From assembly GCA_009779515.1 (NCBI GenBank), contig WREE01000060.1, positions 1 to 10,567 on the forward strand: a stretch of DNA of 10,567 bases, written 5' to 3'. Position numbers and translations under genes: made by a program. This stretch comes from Symbiobacteriaceae bacterium (lineage in GTDB: Bacteria; Bacillota; JAAYKD01; WRDA01). The first letter of the stretch is position 1. Each line of letters starts with the position of its first letter. This document shows, piece by piece, positions 1 to 6,058 of this stretch. The notes below the pieces were generated by a model that did no database searches, had not been told where the DNA came from, and saw nothing but the letters and a program-made list of their open reading frames with translations.

Positions 1-95
1 CACCACCTTCTACAGCTTCCACGACACCAGTGTATTTCCAGCCAAAGCCATCCTTTTCCTTCGTTTTTGGCTAAGGCTAAAAGCAGGAGTATCCC
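1..95 (-). pseudogene. possible remnant of an FMN-binding-domain-like gene at the window edge
   Basis: Read on the minus strand, positions 64 to 2 encode a stretch ending in KYTGVVEAVEGG, which resembles the start of FMN_bind-type repeats (Tyr-Thr-Gly followed by a Gly-Gly segment). The frame is closed by TAG codons just upstream. A different frame immediately upstream (about 66-95) encodes a short hydrophobic run, LLLLALAK. This could be a signal-peptide-bearing gene broken by a frameshift near the A-run at 65-69, or chance. No start codon or ribosome site is visible and the gene would continue outside the window, so the call is weak. Confidence 0.2.
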
Positions 96-145
96 AAAGT
101 AGTGTCAAAAATTATGAGTACATTATCTAAAAGAGGTAGTAAGCC

Positions 146-673
146 ATGCGTCTTTTTGTGGCTCTAAACTTTAATCATGAGGTGAAACAGCAGCTTCTGC
201 AGCTGGCACAGGAAATCCAAAGGCAATCCAGCCAAGGAAGGTTTACCTTACCGGAGAACCTGCATCTCACCCTGGTCTTCTTAGGAGAGTGCAACTCCCG
301 AGAAGCCGCTGCTGCCAGGGAAGCTATCGCTAGCCTCTCCTTTGACCCCCTGGAGCTAACGATTAATCAGACCGGTCGCTTTAAGCGTAACGACGGTGAT
401 ATCTGGTGGGCAGGCTTTCAACCCCACCCTCCCTTGCAAAAGCTGCAGCAAGAGCTGGTGGTGGCTCTCCGGGAAGCAGGCTTCTCCCTGGAGGAGGAGC
501 GCTACACCCCCCACATCACCCTGGGACGCCAAGTGCGCACCACCTATCCCCCCGGGGCTTTAGCCACCCCTTTACACGAAACCGTTACCTCTATCCAGCT
601 GATGAAGTCAGAGCAGCTTGCCGGCAAGTTAACCTACACAGCTATATACAGCCACGAAAAAACGAGTAACTAA
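146..673 (+). CDS. thpR: RNA 2',3'-cyclic phosphodiesterase (2'-5' RNA ligase family)
   Basis: This 175-residue protein belongs to the 2H phosphoesterase superfamily. Both signature HxTx motifs are present: HLTL at residues 40-43 and HITL at 123-126, the latter followed by GR. The N-terminus (MRLFVALNF) and the FLG after the first motif are typical of bacterial ThpR/LigT. Family members open RNA 2',3'-cyclic phosphates to 2'-phosphates and catalyse 2'-5' ligation in vitro; the cellular role is unsettled. The length matches the family (about 175-190). The ATG is preceded by AAGAGGTAG at a suitable distance. The gene stands 72 bp upstream of the argB-like gene, which has its own promoter, so the two need not be co-transcribed. 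The family assignment is confident. Confidence 0.93.
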   Translation: MRLFVALNFNHEVKQQLLQLAQEIQRQSSQGRFTLPENLHLTLVFLGECNSREAAAAREAIASLSFDPLELTINQTGRFKRNDGDIWWAGFQPHPPLQKLQQELVVALREAGFSLEEERYTPHITLGRQVRTTYPPGALATPLHETVTSIQLMKSEQLAGKLTYTAIYSHEKTSN

Positions 674-684
674 AAAAACCCCTC

Positions 685-713
685 TTGCTTTTTGTATAAA
701 TATGCGATATACT
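685..713 (+). promoter_or_regulatory. sigma-A-type promoter of the argB-like/argF operon
   Basis: TTGCTT at 685-690 and TATACT at 708-713 are separated by exactly 17 bp. Initiation would fall near 720, leaving a leader of about 25 nt before the start codon at 746. The site lies in the thpR-argB gap. Confidence 0.65.
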
Positions 714-718
714 GCATA
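701..718. promoter_or_regulatory. candidate ARG box (ArgR/AhrC operator)
   Basis: This is an 18-bp inverted repeat, TATGC-N8-GCATA, centred on an A+T core (TATA), that covers the -10 element of the argB-like promoter. ARG boxes of the ArgR/AhrC family are 18-bp imperfect palindromes with conserved TG and CA in the two arms and an A/T centre. The TG and CA positions are present here but the inner arm bases deviate. Placement over the -10 fits repression by arginine. The regulator is not in the window, so this remains an inference. Confidence 0.4.
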
Positions 719-745
719 TTATACCTAAAAGAAGGGGGTATTTTT

Positions 746-1567
746 ATGAACAGCAGCGAAAGAGCTGCCGTCCTTGCCGAAGCTTTACCTTATATTAAAG
801 CGTTTGCTGGCAAGACCGTGGTAGTTAAGTATGATGGCAACGCTATCACATCCCAAGAGCTGAGAGAGGCTCTTATTTCCGATTTAGTCTTACTCTCCCT
901 GGTAGGAGTACACATGGTGGTCGTCCATGGCGACGAAGGGGAGGTAGATACGATTATAGATCGCTTGCGAGGCTCCCACACCAGCACCGCTGACGGCTCC
1001 TCGGAACAGGCAGAAGCCAAAGGGATGGTTCTGGCAGGTAAGATCAACAAAGAGCTAACCTCCCTGATTAATGCTGCCGGTGGTAAGGCGGTGGGCATCT
1101 CCGGATTGGATGGCTCGCTCTTCCTGGCCGAGGAGATAAACCCCGCTCTCATCACCGACCTTATCCAAAGCGGCTATATTCCCGTGGTGGCTGCTCTGGC
1201 TCAAGGGCAGGAGAAAGGCAGCAGCCAGCTCCTCGATGCTAACGATACCGCTTCCCGCTTGGCAGTAACCTTGAAGGCTGCCAAGCTTATCCTGCTCAGC
1301 AATACTGTGGGTATTTGCTACAATGAGGCCGACGACCAAACCCTGATCTCCGAGCTACGCCTCTCGGTGGTTGGCCGGTTGCTACGATCAAGAGTCATCG
1401 CCGGAGAGAGGGCAAAAATGGTGGATTGCTGTGTCCAGGCCATCCGGCGTGGGGTGCCCCGAGCTCATATCTTAGATGGCAGAGTATCCCATTCCATTAT
1501 CGTGGAGATGCTCACCGATTCTGGTATCGGTACCATGATCCTTCAGGATTACGAAGGGGGGGAGTAG
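746..1567 (+). CDS. argB: divergent N-acetylglutamate kinase-like protein (amino acid kinase family)
   Basis: This 273-residue protein aligns along its whole length with NAGK (ArgB), which phosphorylates N-acetylglutamate in arginine synthesis. The fold is evident from EALPYIKAFAGKTVVVK at the N-terminus, GKINKE (98-103), the GG at 112-113, RAHILDGRVSHSI (239-251) and the final GIGTM. Two lysines expected in the catalytic centre are kept (K28, K224). Several hallmark residues are lost: KxGG is KYDG (28-31), HGGGP is HGDEG (61-65), the substrate-binding NGxRVTD segment is absent, NINADT is LDANDT (163-168), LTD is LSN (184-186), and GGMIPK is GERAK (220-224). The segment around DxGYVG is deleted. 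The start chosen is ATG 746 behind AAGAAGGGGG; an in-frame upstream ATG at 692 lies inside the promoter. It may be a kinase with altered substrate, a regulatory subunit or a dead enzyme. Confidence 0.75.
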   Translation: MNSSERAAVLAEALPYIKAFAGKTVVVKYDGNAITSQELREALISDLVLLSLVGVHMVVVHGDEGEVDTIIDRLRGSHTSTADGSSEQAEAKGMVLAGKINKELTSLINAAGGKAVGISGLDGSLFLAEEINPALITDLIQSGYIPVVAALAQGQEKGSSQLLDANDTASRLAVTLKAAKLILLSNTVGICYNEADDQTLISELRLSVVGRLLRSRVIAGERAKMVDCCVQAIRRGVPRAHILDGRVSHSIIVEMLTDSGIGTMILQDYEGGE

Positions 1568-1568
1568 C

Positions 1569-2468
1569 GTGAAGAACCTCTTAAAGATGTCCGATCTCAC
1601 TCGGGAGGATATTAATTTAATCCTCAACAAAGCCGACCAGCTAAAGTTCGAGCATAAAAACGGCATTGAACACCGCCTTCTCGCCGGTAAGACCTTGGCG
1701 ATGATCTTTAATAAGTCCTCCACCCGCACCAGGGTAAGCTTTGAAGCTGGTATGTACCAGCTGGGAGGGCATGCTCTTTTTCTCTCCTCAGCCGACCTGC
1801 AAATCAGTCGCGGCGAGCCTCTGGAAGACACTGCCCGTGTCTTGTTTCGCTATGTCGATGGGATCATGATCCGCACCTTCGCCCAGCAGGAGGTAGAAGA
1901 TTTAGCCCTCCACTCCGGCTTGCCTGTCGTCAATGGCCTTACCGACTACGCTCATCCTTGCCAGTCCCTGGCTAACCTCATGACTGTGCGCGAAAACTTC
2001 GCCTACCTGGAAGGACTGAAGGCCTGCTATATTGGCGACGGTAATAATGTTTGTAACTCCTTCGTGGTAGGTTGTGTTATCTCGGGCATGACGGTAACCG
2101 TAGCTTGCCCCGAGGGGTATGAACCTCACCCGGATGTCCTTAAGTTGGCGGGAGATAAACTCACCATCACCCGAGACCCCAAAGAAGCAGCCCTGGGTGC
2201 CGATGTGGTTTACACCGATGTCTGGATGAGCATGGGGCAGGAGGAGGAAGCGCGCACCCGTAAGGAAGTTTTTGGCAACTACCAGGTGAACAGCGAGCTG
2301 ATGAAGCTGGCTTCCAAAGATGCCATCGTCCTCCACTGCCTACCGGCTCATCGAGGCGAAGAGATTACCGCCGAGGTCTTCGACGCCCACGCCGGGGTTA
2401 TCTTCGATGAGGCAGAAAACAGGCTTCACGCCCAGAAGGCGGTGCTGGCAATCTTAATGGGCGGCTAG
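1569..2468 (+). CDS. argF: ornithine carbamoyltransferase
   Basis: OTCase (299 residues) makes citrulline from ornithine and carbamoyl phosphate in the cytoplasm. All catalytic signatures are intact. STRTR at 51-55 and HPCQ at 129-132 bind carbamoyl phosphate. DVWMSMG at 217-223 is the ornithine-binding SMG loop. HCLP at 256-259 carries the reactive cysteine. The length is close to the usual 300-320. The start is GTG, one base after the argB-like stop and preceded by the purine-rich GGGGGGAG inside that gene, so the two are almost certainly co-transcribed and probably translationally coupled. The 3' end overlaps the convergent C26 gene by 15 bp. In contrast to its upstream partner, this enzyme looks fully functional. 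Neither anabolic nor catabolic use can be excluded from the sequence; the candidate ARG box favours biosynthesis. Confidence 0.95.
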   Translation: MKNLLKMSDLTREDINLILNKADQLKFEHKNGIEHRLLAGKTLAMIFNKSSTRTRVSFEAGMYQLGGHALFLSSADLQISRGEPLEDTARVLFRYVDGIMIRTFAQQEVEDLALHSGLPVVNGLTDYAHPCQSLANLMTVRENFAYLEGLKACYIGDGNNVCNSFVVGCVISGMTVTVACPEGYEPHPDVLKLAGDKLTITRDPKEAALGADVVYTDVWMSMGQEEEARTRKEVFGNYQVNSELMKLASKDAIVLHCLPAHRGEEITAEVFDAHAGVIFDEAENRLHAQKAVLAILMGG

Positions 2469-3170
2469 GCACTTCCCCAGGAAGAAGCTAAACAGAAGAC
2501 CCATATCCGGGACTTCCCGTTGAGTAACGGTATCATCTAGCAGCTCAGGGCGAAACTGCACTCCGTAAATCGGCGAGCTTTGGTGAGCTATTGCTTCAAT
2601 GATGCCATCGGGAGTTTGAGCAACTACCTCTAAACCGTTCCCTACAACGTTGACCCCTTGGCGGTGGAAAGAGTTTACCCGAAAGTGCCCTCCAAAAAGC
2701 TGTTCTAAAAATGAGCCGGCGCTGGCTTCCACAGGATGGTAGGAGGCCACATTATGGATTTTGCGCTCATACTCCAGACTCTGGAAGAGATTTCCCCCCA
2801 AAGCCACATTGATCACCTGCATCCCTCGTCCAATACCCAAAATAGGTTTACCGGCATACATGAAAGCAGCCAAGAGATCGAAGTCGCTATAGTCTCGCCA
2901 GGGGTTAACGCCCTTGGCGAGTTCGTCATTTAAGAAAGTGCTACCGTAGCGCCCGGGGTGAATATGCTGGTTGCCGGTGAGCAACAAGCCATCTGCCAGG
3001 TCACAGTAACGCTCCTCCAAGTTCACCCCTAAAGGGGTAAAAGGCACCCCTCCAGCACGGGCTATGGCCTGAGTAAAAGCTTTGTTAATAGCGTAAACCG
3101 GGTTATAGCTCATGGCTTGAATGGCGTAATCGTGTTCCCCTGCCACACAAATAACAGGCTTACGTGACAT
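2454..3170 (-). CDS. catalytically degenerate class I glutamine-amidotransferase-like (peptidase C26) paralogue
   Basis: This 238-residue protein has the gamma-glutamyl hydrolase / PuuD-like fold: DGLLLTG (60-66), a nucleophile-elbow region, GGNL, VNSFHRQ (165-171) and a C-terminal PE motif. The nucleophile elbow reads GIGRGMQ, with glycine 114 (codon GGA at 2831-2829) where the family has cysteine. The usual QWHPE reads QFRPE, with arginine 207 in place of the catalytic histidine; only Glu209 remains. Hydrolase or amidotransferase chemistry of the usual type is therefore not expected. The start is the ATG at 3170, which overlaps the upstream paralogue's stop (TAATG) and follows GGGGGTGAAG; the longer open frame to 3284 lies inside the neighbour. 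The rest of the protein is undamaged, which suggests a retained structural or regulatory role, perhaps as partner of the adjacent active paralogue. Confidence 0.85.
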   Translation of the reverse strand: MSRKPVICVAGEHDYAIQAMSYNPVYAINKAFTQAIARAGGVPFTPLGVNLEERYCDLADGLLLTGNQHIHPGRYGSTFLNDELAKGVNPWRDYSDFDLLAAFMYAGKPILGIGRGMQVINVALGGNLFQSLEYERKIHNVASYHPVEASAGSFLEQLFGGHFRVNSFHRQGVNVVGNGLEVVAQTPDGIIEAIAHQSSPIYGVQFRPELLDDTVTQREVPDMGLLFSFFLGKCLAAH

Positions 3171-3898
3171 TACTTCACCCCCTTTATTTGTAAGCACCAC
3201 TCCACCAAAAAAGCAAAGAGGCTGGTCATATCCGGTCCTTTGGGAGGATGAGGATGATCCCCCCGCATCCGCTCTGGATGCCACTGTAAGCCGATAATCG
3301 GCAAGCTCTCATGTTCTAAAGCTTCCGGCAGACCATCTGCCGACCAAGCGGTGACTTTAATTCCTTCCCCGAGACGGTCGATATGAAAGTTATGGTGGCT
3401 GTTGACGAAAAACTCCTCACCATACAGCTTGGCTAAAATACTCCCTGGCTCTGTTTTCACGGGATGAAAGAACCCTTCCCGGTGCTCCCTGCCGTAGCTT
3501 CTGGCAATGCCGGTGTTCAGGTTCCCGCCCTGCCCAATATTGATGTACTGATGACCACGGCAGATGCCCAAAATCGGTTTACCGGCGTCCCGAAAAGCCC
3601 GAAAGAGGTCCAGCTCTTCGGGATTACGCAGCCGCGAGGTAAAAGCCCCTTTCTCTTCCCGCATATTAAAGATACCGGGGATGGTGGGATCGGGGTGAAC
3701 CGGCCAGGCGCCGGTAAGAATTAAACCATCTCCCAAAGCCACATACTCGGCAGGAGAGGTAGGGTCTACTGCCAAAATCGGCACTCCGCCTCCCGCCAAC
3801 ACCCCTCCGGCATAGTTTTTGTTCAGAACATAACGCTCTGCCAGAGCACCTACCGAATACTCCTGGGCTGCCGAAATAACTACAATAGGCTTACTCAT
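3170..3898 (-). CDS. class I glutamine-amidotransferase-like gamma-glutamyl hydrolase (peptidase C26)
   Basis: This 242-residue protein is of the C26 family, related to PuuD (gamma-glutamyl-GABA hydrolase) and other gamma-glutamyl amide hydrolases. The triad is intact: Cys113 in GICRGHQ (111-117), and His207 and Glu209 in LQWHPE (204-209). DGLILTG (57-63), GGNL and VNSHH (165-169) complete the family pattern. Members hydrolyse gamma-glutamyl amide bonds of small molecules; the substrate here is unknown. The ATG is preceded by an excellent AAAAGGAGG (3905-3913 on the plus strand). The next gene is a paralogue lacking the catalytic residues and begins within this gene's stop codon, so equimolar expression is likely. 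The 5' leader holds several hairpins. Confidence 0.9.
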   Translation of the reverse strand: MSKPIVVISAAQEYSVGALAERYVLNKNYAGGVLAGGGVPILAVDPTSPAEYVALGDGLILTGAWPVHPDPTIPGIFNMREEKGAFTSRLRNPEELDLFRAFRDAGKPILGICRGHQYINIGQGGNLNTGIARSYGREHREGFFHPVKTEPGSILAKLYGEEFFVNSHHNFHIDRLGEGIKVTAWSADGLPEALEHESLPIIGLQWHPERMRGDHPHPPKGPDMTSLFAFLVEWCLQIKGVK

Positions 3899-3914
3899 AT
3901 TTTACCTCCTTTTA

Positions 3915-4002
3915 ATTCGCCTTAAGAGTGCGCTCTTCGGCGAATCAAGACGTGTTCTTGCGAAAAAGTTTGCTTTTTGACGGGCATGTGATGCCCAAAA
4001 GC
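3915..4002 (-). promoter_or_regulatory. multi-hairpin leader region upstream of the C26 gene pair
   Basis: Four short hairpins follow one another with almost no spacers: 3915-3945 (ATTCGCC/GGCGAAT outer stem with an AAGAG/CTCTT inner stem), 3946-3960 (CAAGA/TCTTG), 3963-3978 (AAAAAG/CTTTTT) and 3982-3996 (GGGCAT/ATGCCC). GCTTTT at 3972-3977 can instead pair with AAAAGC at 3997-4002, enclosing the fourth hairpin and disrupting the third, so two exclusive folds are possible. On the minus strand this sits directly before the AAAAGGAGG of the C26 gene. A 21-codon ORF (3987 to 3922) with three consecutive arginine codons runs through the hairpins but has no visible ribosome site. The region could be a cis-regulatory leader or a dispersed hairpin-rich repeat. 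No known riboswitch class was recognised. Confidence 0.4.
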
Positions 4003-4070
4003 AGTTACTTTTATTCCTTTAATATAATTTAGGTAGGAAACAAAGAACATGAAACCGGTTTTTCTACAGT

Positions 4071-4101
4071 CTGAGGCTGAAGACGTTGTCTTCAGCCTCA
4101 G
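4071..4101 (-). terminator. perfect 14-bp inverted repeat after the NIF3-like gene
   Basis: The arms 4071-4084 and 4088-4101 are exactly complementary with a 3-nt loop, and outer CTAC/GTAG (4064-4067/4103-4106) can extend the stem. It begins 28 bp past the NIF3-like stop codon, the place expected for a transcript end. No T-run follows on either strand, so it is not a classical intrinsic terminator. A 3' RNA-stability element or part of a dispersed repeat is equally possible. Confidence 0.4.
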
Positions 4102-4128
4102 CGTAGGAGTTTGAGCACATGACAAGTT

Positions 4129-4962
4129 TTATTTGCCCACAGGATCCATGATGCCGTTTAAGCGCACCACTTCGCAACCACGTTTCTCCAGCTCGCCGAT
4201 GAGGATATTAATACCAATGCTATCGGAAGCCATATGCCCGGCAACAATCCAGTTACCGATATTCTGCTCCCGAACAGCACGCACCACATCATCAGGAACA
4301 TGCATGCTCACCAAAGTGCCGATGCCGGCCTCGAAGTAGGCTTTGGCTACGTTGGGACCGCCGTTAGTTCCGCCGGCCATAATAACGTAAGGCTTGCCGC
4401 AGTAGTCTCCTGCCGCACCTACCCGCACCATAGGCTTGGTCAGAGCGTTTTGATACTCGGGGATGGTCATTAAAGCGTCCACTAAATCTTGCACTTTGCT
4501 TTTCGGCTGCACAGCGCCATCCAGCACCTTTTGGACATGATTTTCGGTTAAGATATCGCAGGGCAAATGAATACTCATAAAGGGGAGGCCTAAAGCCCGA
4601 GCGGCGCCGGACACCTTCGACCAGTTGTTACTGTGGGCTCCTTGGATTAAGCCACGCTGCCGCTCTGCTAGAGCTTTTTGGGCCTTGTTGATGGGAATAC
4701 CTATACGAGTCATAACTTCGATTTGTCGGGTCATAACTTGCATTCCTTGGACACGAGCGTTATCTCCCGCCGGATGATGTGCCAGAACCAAATCGAAACC
4801 AAGCTGCTTAGCTAATAATAAATCACCAGTGTCGATATCTACTCCCACCAGAATTTTCTTGGCCTCCGTGGTCTCCTGATAGATAGCGCTATCTGCAGGA
4901 ACCTCTTGCAGCCCCGCCAGAGAGAGAGCCAGATCCATAATCTCTTTAGTCGTCATGGGCAT
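4129..4962 (-). CDS. NIF3-like (DUF34) metal-binding family protein
   Basis: This 277-residue protein matches the NIF3/YqfO/YbgI family. The metal-binding AHHP motif is at residues 61-64, after VDIDTGDLLLAKQLGFDLVL. A GHMASDSIG segment (242-250) corresponds to the C-terminal GHxxSE-type metal site, although the usual Glu is Asp here. Members are hexameric cytosolic proteins with two metals per subunit. They are often annotated as GTP cyclohydrolase I type 2 homologues, but their real activity is poorly defined. Additional histidines (His110, His132, His221) may contribute to the site. The start chosen is the first ATG (4962), 8 bp after AAGGAGG; a second ATG lies two codons in. It is transcribed divergently from the QueG-like gene with about 97 bp between starts. 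Confidence 0.8.
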   Translation of the reverse strand: MPMTTKEIMDLALSLAGLQEVPADSAIYQETTEAKKILVGVDIDTGDLLLAKQLGFDLVLAHHPAGDNARVQGMQVMTRQIEVMTRIGIPINKAQKALAERQRGLIQGAHSNNWSKVSGAARALGLPFMSIHLPCDILTENHVQKVLDGAVQPKSKVQDLVDALMTIPEYQNALTKPMVRVGAAGDYCGKPYVIMAGGTNGGPNVAKAYFEAGIGTLVSMHVPDDVVRAVREQNIGNWIVAGHMASDSIGINILIGELEKRGCEVVRLNGIMDPVGK

Positions 4963-5059
4963 GATTTAGACCTCCTTATATGATAATAATACGGCTTTTC
5001 GCTGTTGAAGAGCAGGATTCCTTTGCCAAAATAGGAAGTATATCTACGAGGTGATTTTG

Positions 5060-5809
5060 ATGGATTTATACCGGGAAATTGTGACATTAATAACTGATGA
5101 AGTGCTTTCGGCTGAAGCAGCTACCCGATTTCGTCCACCTCTGGTGGGGGTAGCCGCTGCTGAGGATCCCCTGTTCCCTCAGCTGAAAAGCATTGTCGGT
5201 GAACACCATCTCCTCCCCCAAGACTTGCTCCCCGAGGCGAAAAGTGTCCTTGCCTTCTTTCTACCCTTTGCTGCCCCTATTGTTGACAGCAACCGTGGGG
5301 AGGAGGTATCCCGAGAGTGGGCAGAAATCTACCTGCAAGGCAACGCTCTTATCAACGCTATCTGCAGCCAGCTGGCAGCCATGCTCCAAGAAAAAGGGGT
5401 AGCGACCGCTATCTTACCGGCAACCCATAACTACGATGCTACCACCTTACAAGCCCCCTGGTCGCACCGCAGTGTAGCCTTTATTGCCGGCTTGGGGCGC
5501 TTTGGGGTCAACCGTATGCTGATCTCCCCGCAAGGTTGCGCCGGACGTTACGGCAGCCTGATAACCTCCGCCGACCTGGTAGCAACCCCCCGACCCTCGG
5601 AGGCTACTGCCGATGAACCTTGCGGCTACCTGCGGGATGGCTCCTGCGGTTATTGCCTGGCACACTGCCCTACCCAGGCTCTCACTCCCCAGGGGATTAA
5701 CCGCCACCGCTGCAACGACTACTTGCTGCAGGTAAGCCAACGCTTTGCCGCTTTAGGTTTCTGCGATGTCTGCGGCAAATGTGCCGTCGGACCTTGTGCG
5801 GTAAGGTAA
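5060..5809 (+). CDS. QueG-like 4Fe-4S protein (epoxyqueuosine reductase family, COG1600-type)
   Basis: This 249-residue protein has a QueG-related central domain (HRSVAFIAGLGRFGVNRMLIS, residues 136-156, then GCAGRYGSLIT) and a C-terminal ferredoxin-like module. The cysteines are C188-x7-C196-x2-C199-x3-C203-Pro and C218 ... C235-x2-C238-x2-C241-x4-C246, enough for two [4Fe-4S] clusters. True QueG is a cobalamin-dependent tRNA-modification enzyme and is longer. This shorter relative is common in anaerobes and probably serves another redox task, so no gene symbol is given. The start is ATG 5060, placed by the GAGGTGA at 5048-5054; the in-frame GTG 5051 is part of that ribosome site. The last 116 bp, encoding the second cluster, are duplicated downstream at 6388-6503. 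Confidence 0.8.
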   Translation: MDLYREIVTLITDEVLSAEAATRFRPPLVGVAAAEDPLFPQLKSIVGEHHLLPQDLLPEAKSVLAFFLPFAAPIVDSNRGEEVSREWAEIYLQGNALINAICSQLAAMLQEKGVATAILPATHNYDATTLQAPWSHRSVAFIAGLGRFGVNRMLISPQGCAGRYGSLITSADLVATPRPSEATADEPCGYLRDGSCGYCLAHCPTQALTPQGINRHRCNDYLLQVSQRFAALGFCDVCGKCAVGPCAVR

Positions 5810-5810
5810 A
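5695..5810 (+). repeat. 116-bp direct repeat, copy 1 (3' end of the QueG-like gene)
   Basis: This copy matches 6388-6503 at 114 of 116 positions by direct reading, with no gaps. The two differences (CAG/CAA and GCT/GCG) are both silent in the shared reading frame. The repeat covers the coding end from the ATTAACCGCC segment through the stop codon and one base beyond. Confidence 0.95.
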
Positions 5811-5935
5811 CGCAGTCCTAGAGAAGGCTATTGGGAGAGGCGAGCCGAAGAGCGGCTGGAGGCAATGAAAGCACCACGCTACCTATTTTCTCTTTGTTTC
5901 GATGACAATAGCTATTTTTTCGTTTAACGATACAT
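5811..5935. other. non-coding stretch between copy 1 and the toxin leader
   Basis: No gene with a ribosome site is visible. A 34-codon open stretch (5823-5924) contains an acidic and basic run (AEERLEAMK) but lacks a start and is probably chance or a decayed remnant. A small hairpin, AGCCG/CGGCT, lies at 5843-5857. The A+T-rich end (5881-5935) should contain the toxin promoter. ATGACA (5902-5907) and TACATA (5931-5936) are the only candidates and their spacing is poor, so no promoter is called. Confidence 0.4.
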
Positions 5936-5959
5936 AAAAAAGGAGCGGCAAAGTGCTCC
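5936..5959 (+). repeat. hairpin in the toxin 5' leader, related to the downstream terminator
   Basis: A-run plus GGAGC at 5942-5946 and GCTCC at 5955-5959 form a 5-bp stem. The surrounding TACATAAAAAAGGAGC closely resembles TATATAAAAAAAGGAGC at the terminator (about 6266-6282). This sequence is also complementary to the GCTCCTTTTTT arm of that terminator, which would allow 5'-3' pairing in the toxin mRNA. Confidence 0.5.
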
Positions 5960-6043
5960 GTAGAAACCTAACACCGGGAGAAATCCCCGGAAGAGTAGAA
6001 TGTGGGCGGATGGCTTCAACCTGCAATGCACCTATTAAAGTGC

Positions 6044-6055
6044 AAAGGAGGTGAT
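6044..6055 (+). promoter_or_regulatory. extended Shine-Dalgarno of the toxin ORF, flanked by a hairpin
   Basis: AAAGGAGGTGAT matches the full anti-Shine-Dalgarno of Firmicute 16S rRNA, unusually strong for a 34-codon ORF; the GGAGG core ends 7 nt before the ATG. A TGCAC/GTGCA hairpin (6027-6044) abuts it. CACCT at 6029-6033 could pair with AGGTG at 6049-6053, and CTCCTTT in the 3' terminator could pair with AAAGGAG, so access may be controlled by structure. Confidence 0.7.
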
Positions 6056-6058
6056 GCC

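Noticed and set aside
692..745. 18-residue N-terminal extension of the ArgB-like protein
   Set aside because: It overlaps the -10 region and the predicted transcription start, and AAGAAGGGGG marks ATG 746.
790..1339. Open frames antisense to the ArgB-like gene
   Set aside because: Shadow frames with no ribosome sites; the plus strand has clear homology throughout.
1902..2336. 144-codon ORF antisense to argF
   Set aside because: Opposite strand of a fully conserved OTCase gene, with no independent signal.
3171..3284. 38-residue N-terminal extension of the degenerate C26 gene
   Set aside because: It lies inside the upstream paralogue, has low-complexity serine content, and a good ribosome site supports ATG 3170.
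3915..3996. CRISPR-like array of short palindromes
   Set aside because: The hairpins have different sequences and sizes, with no constant repeat and no regular spacers.
3922..4125. 67-codon minus-strand ORF between the NIF3-like and C26 genes
   Set aside because: It runs through the hairpin-rich non-coding region, has no ribosome site and no recognisable domain; only its last 21 codons are mentioned as a possible leader peptide.
5843..5857. AGCCG/CGGCT hairpin as terminator of the QueG-like gene
   Set aside because: Only a 5-bp stem and no T-run follows; termination more likely occurs at 6272-6301 or is undefined.
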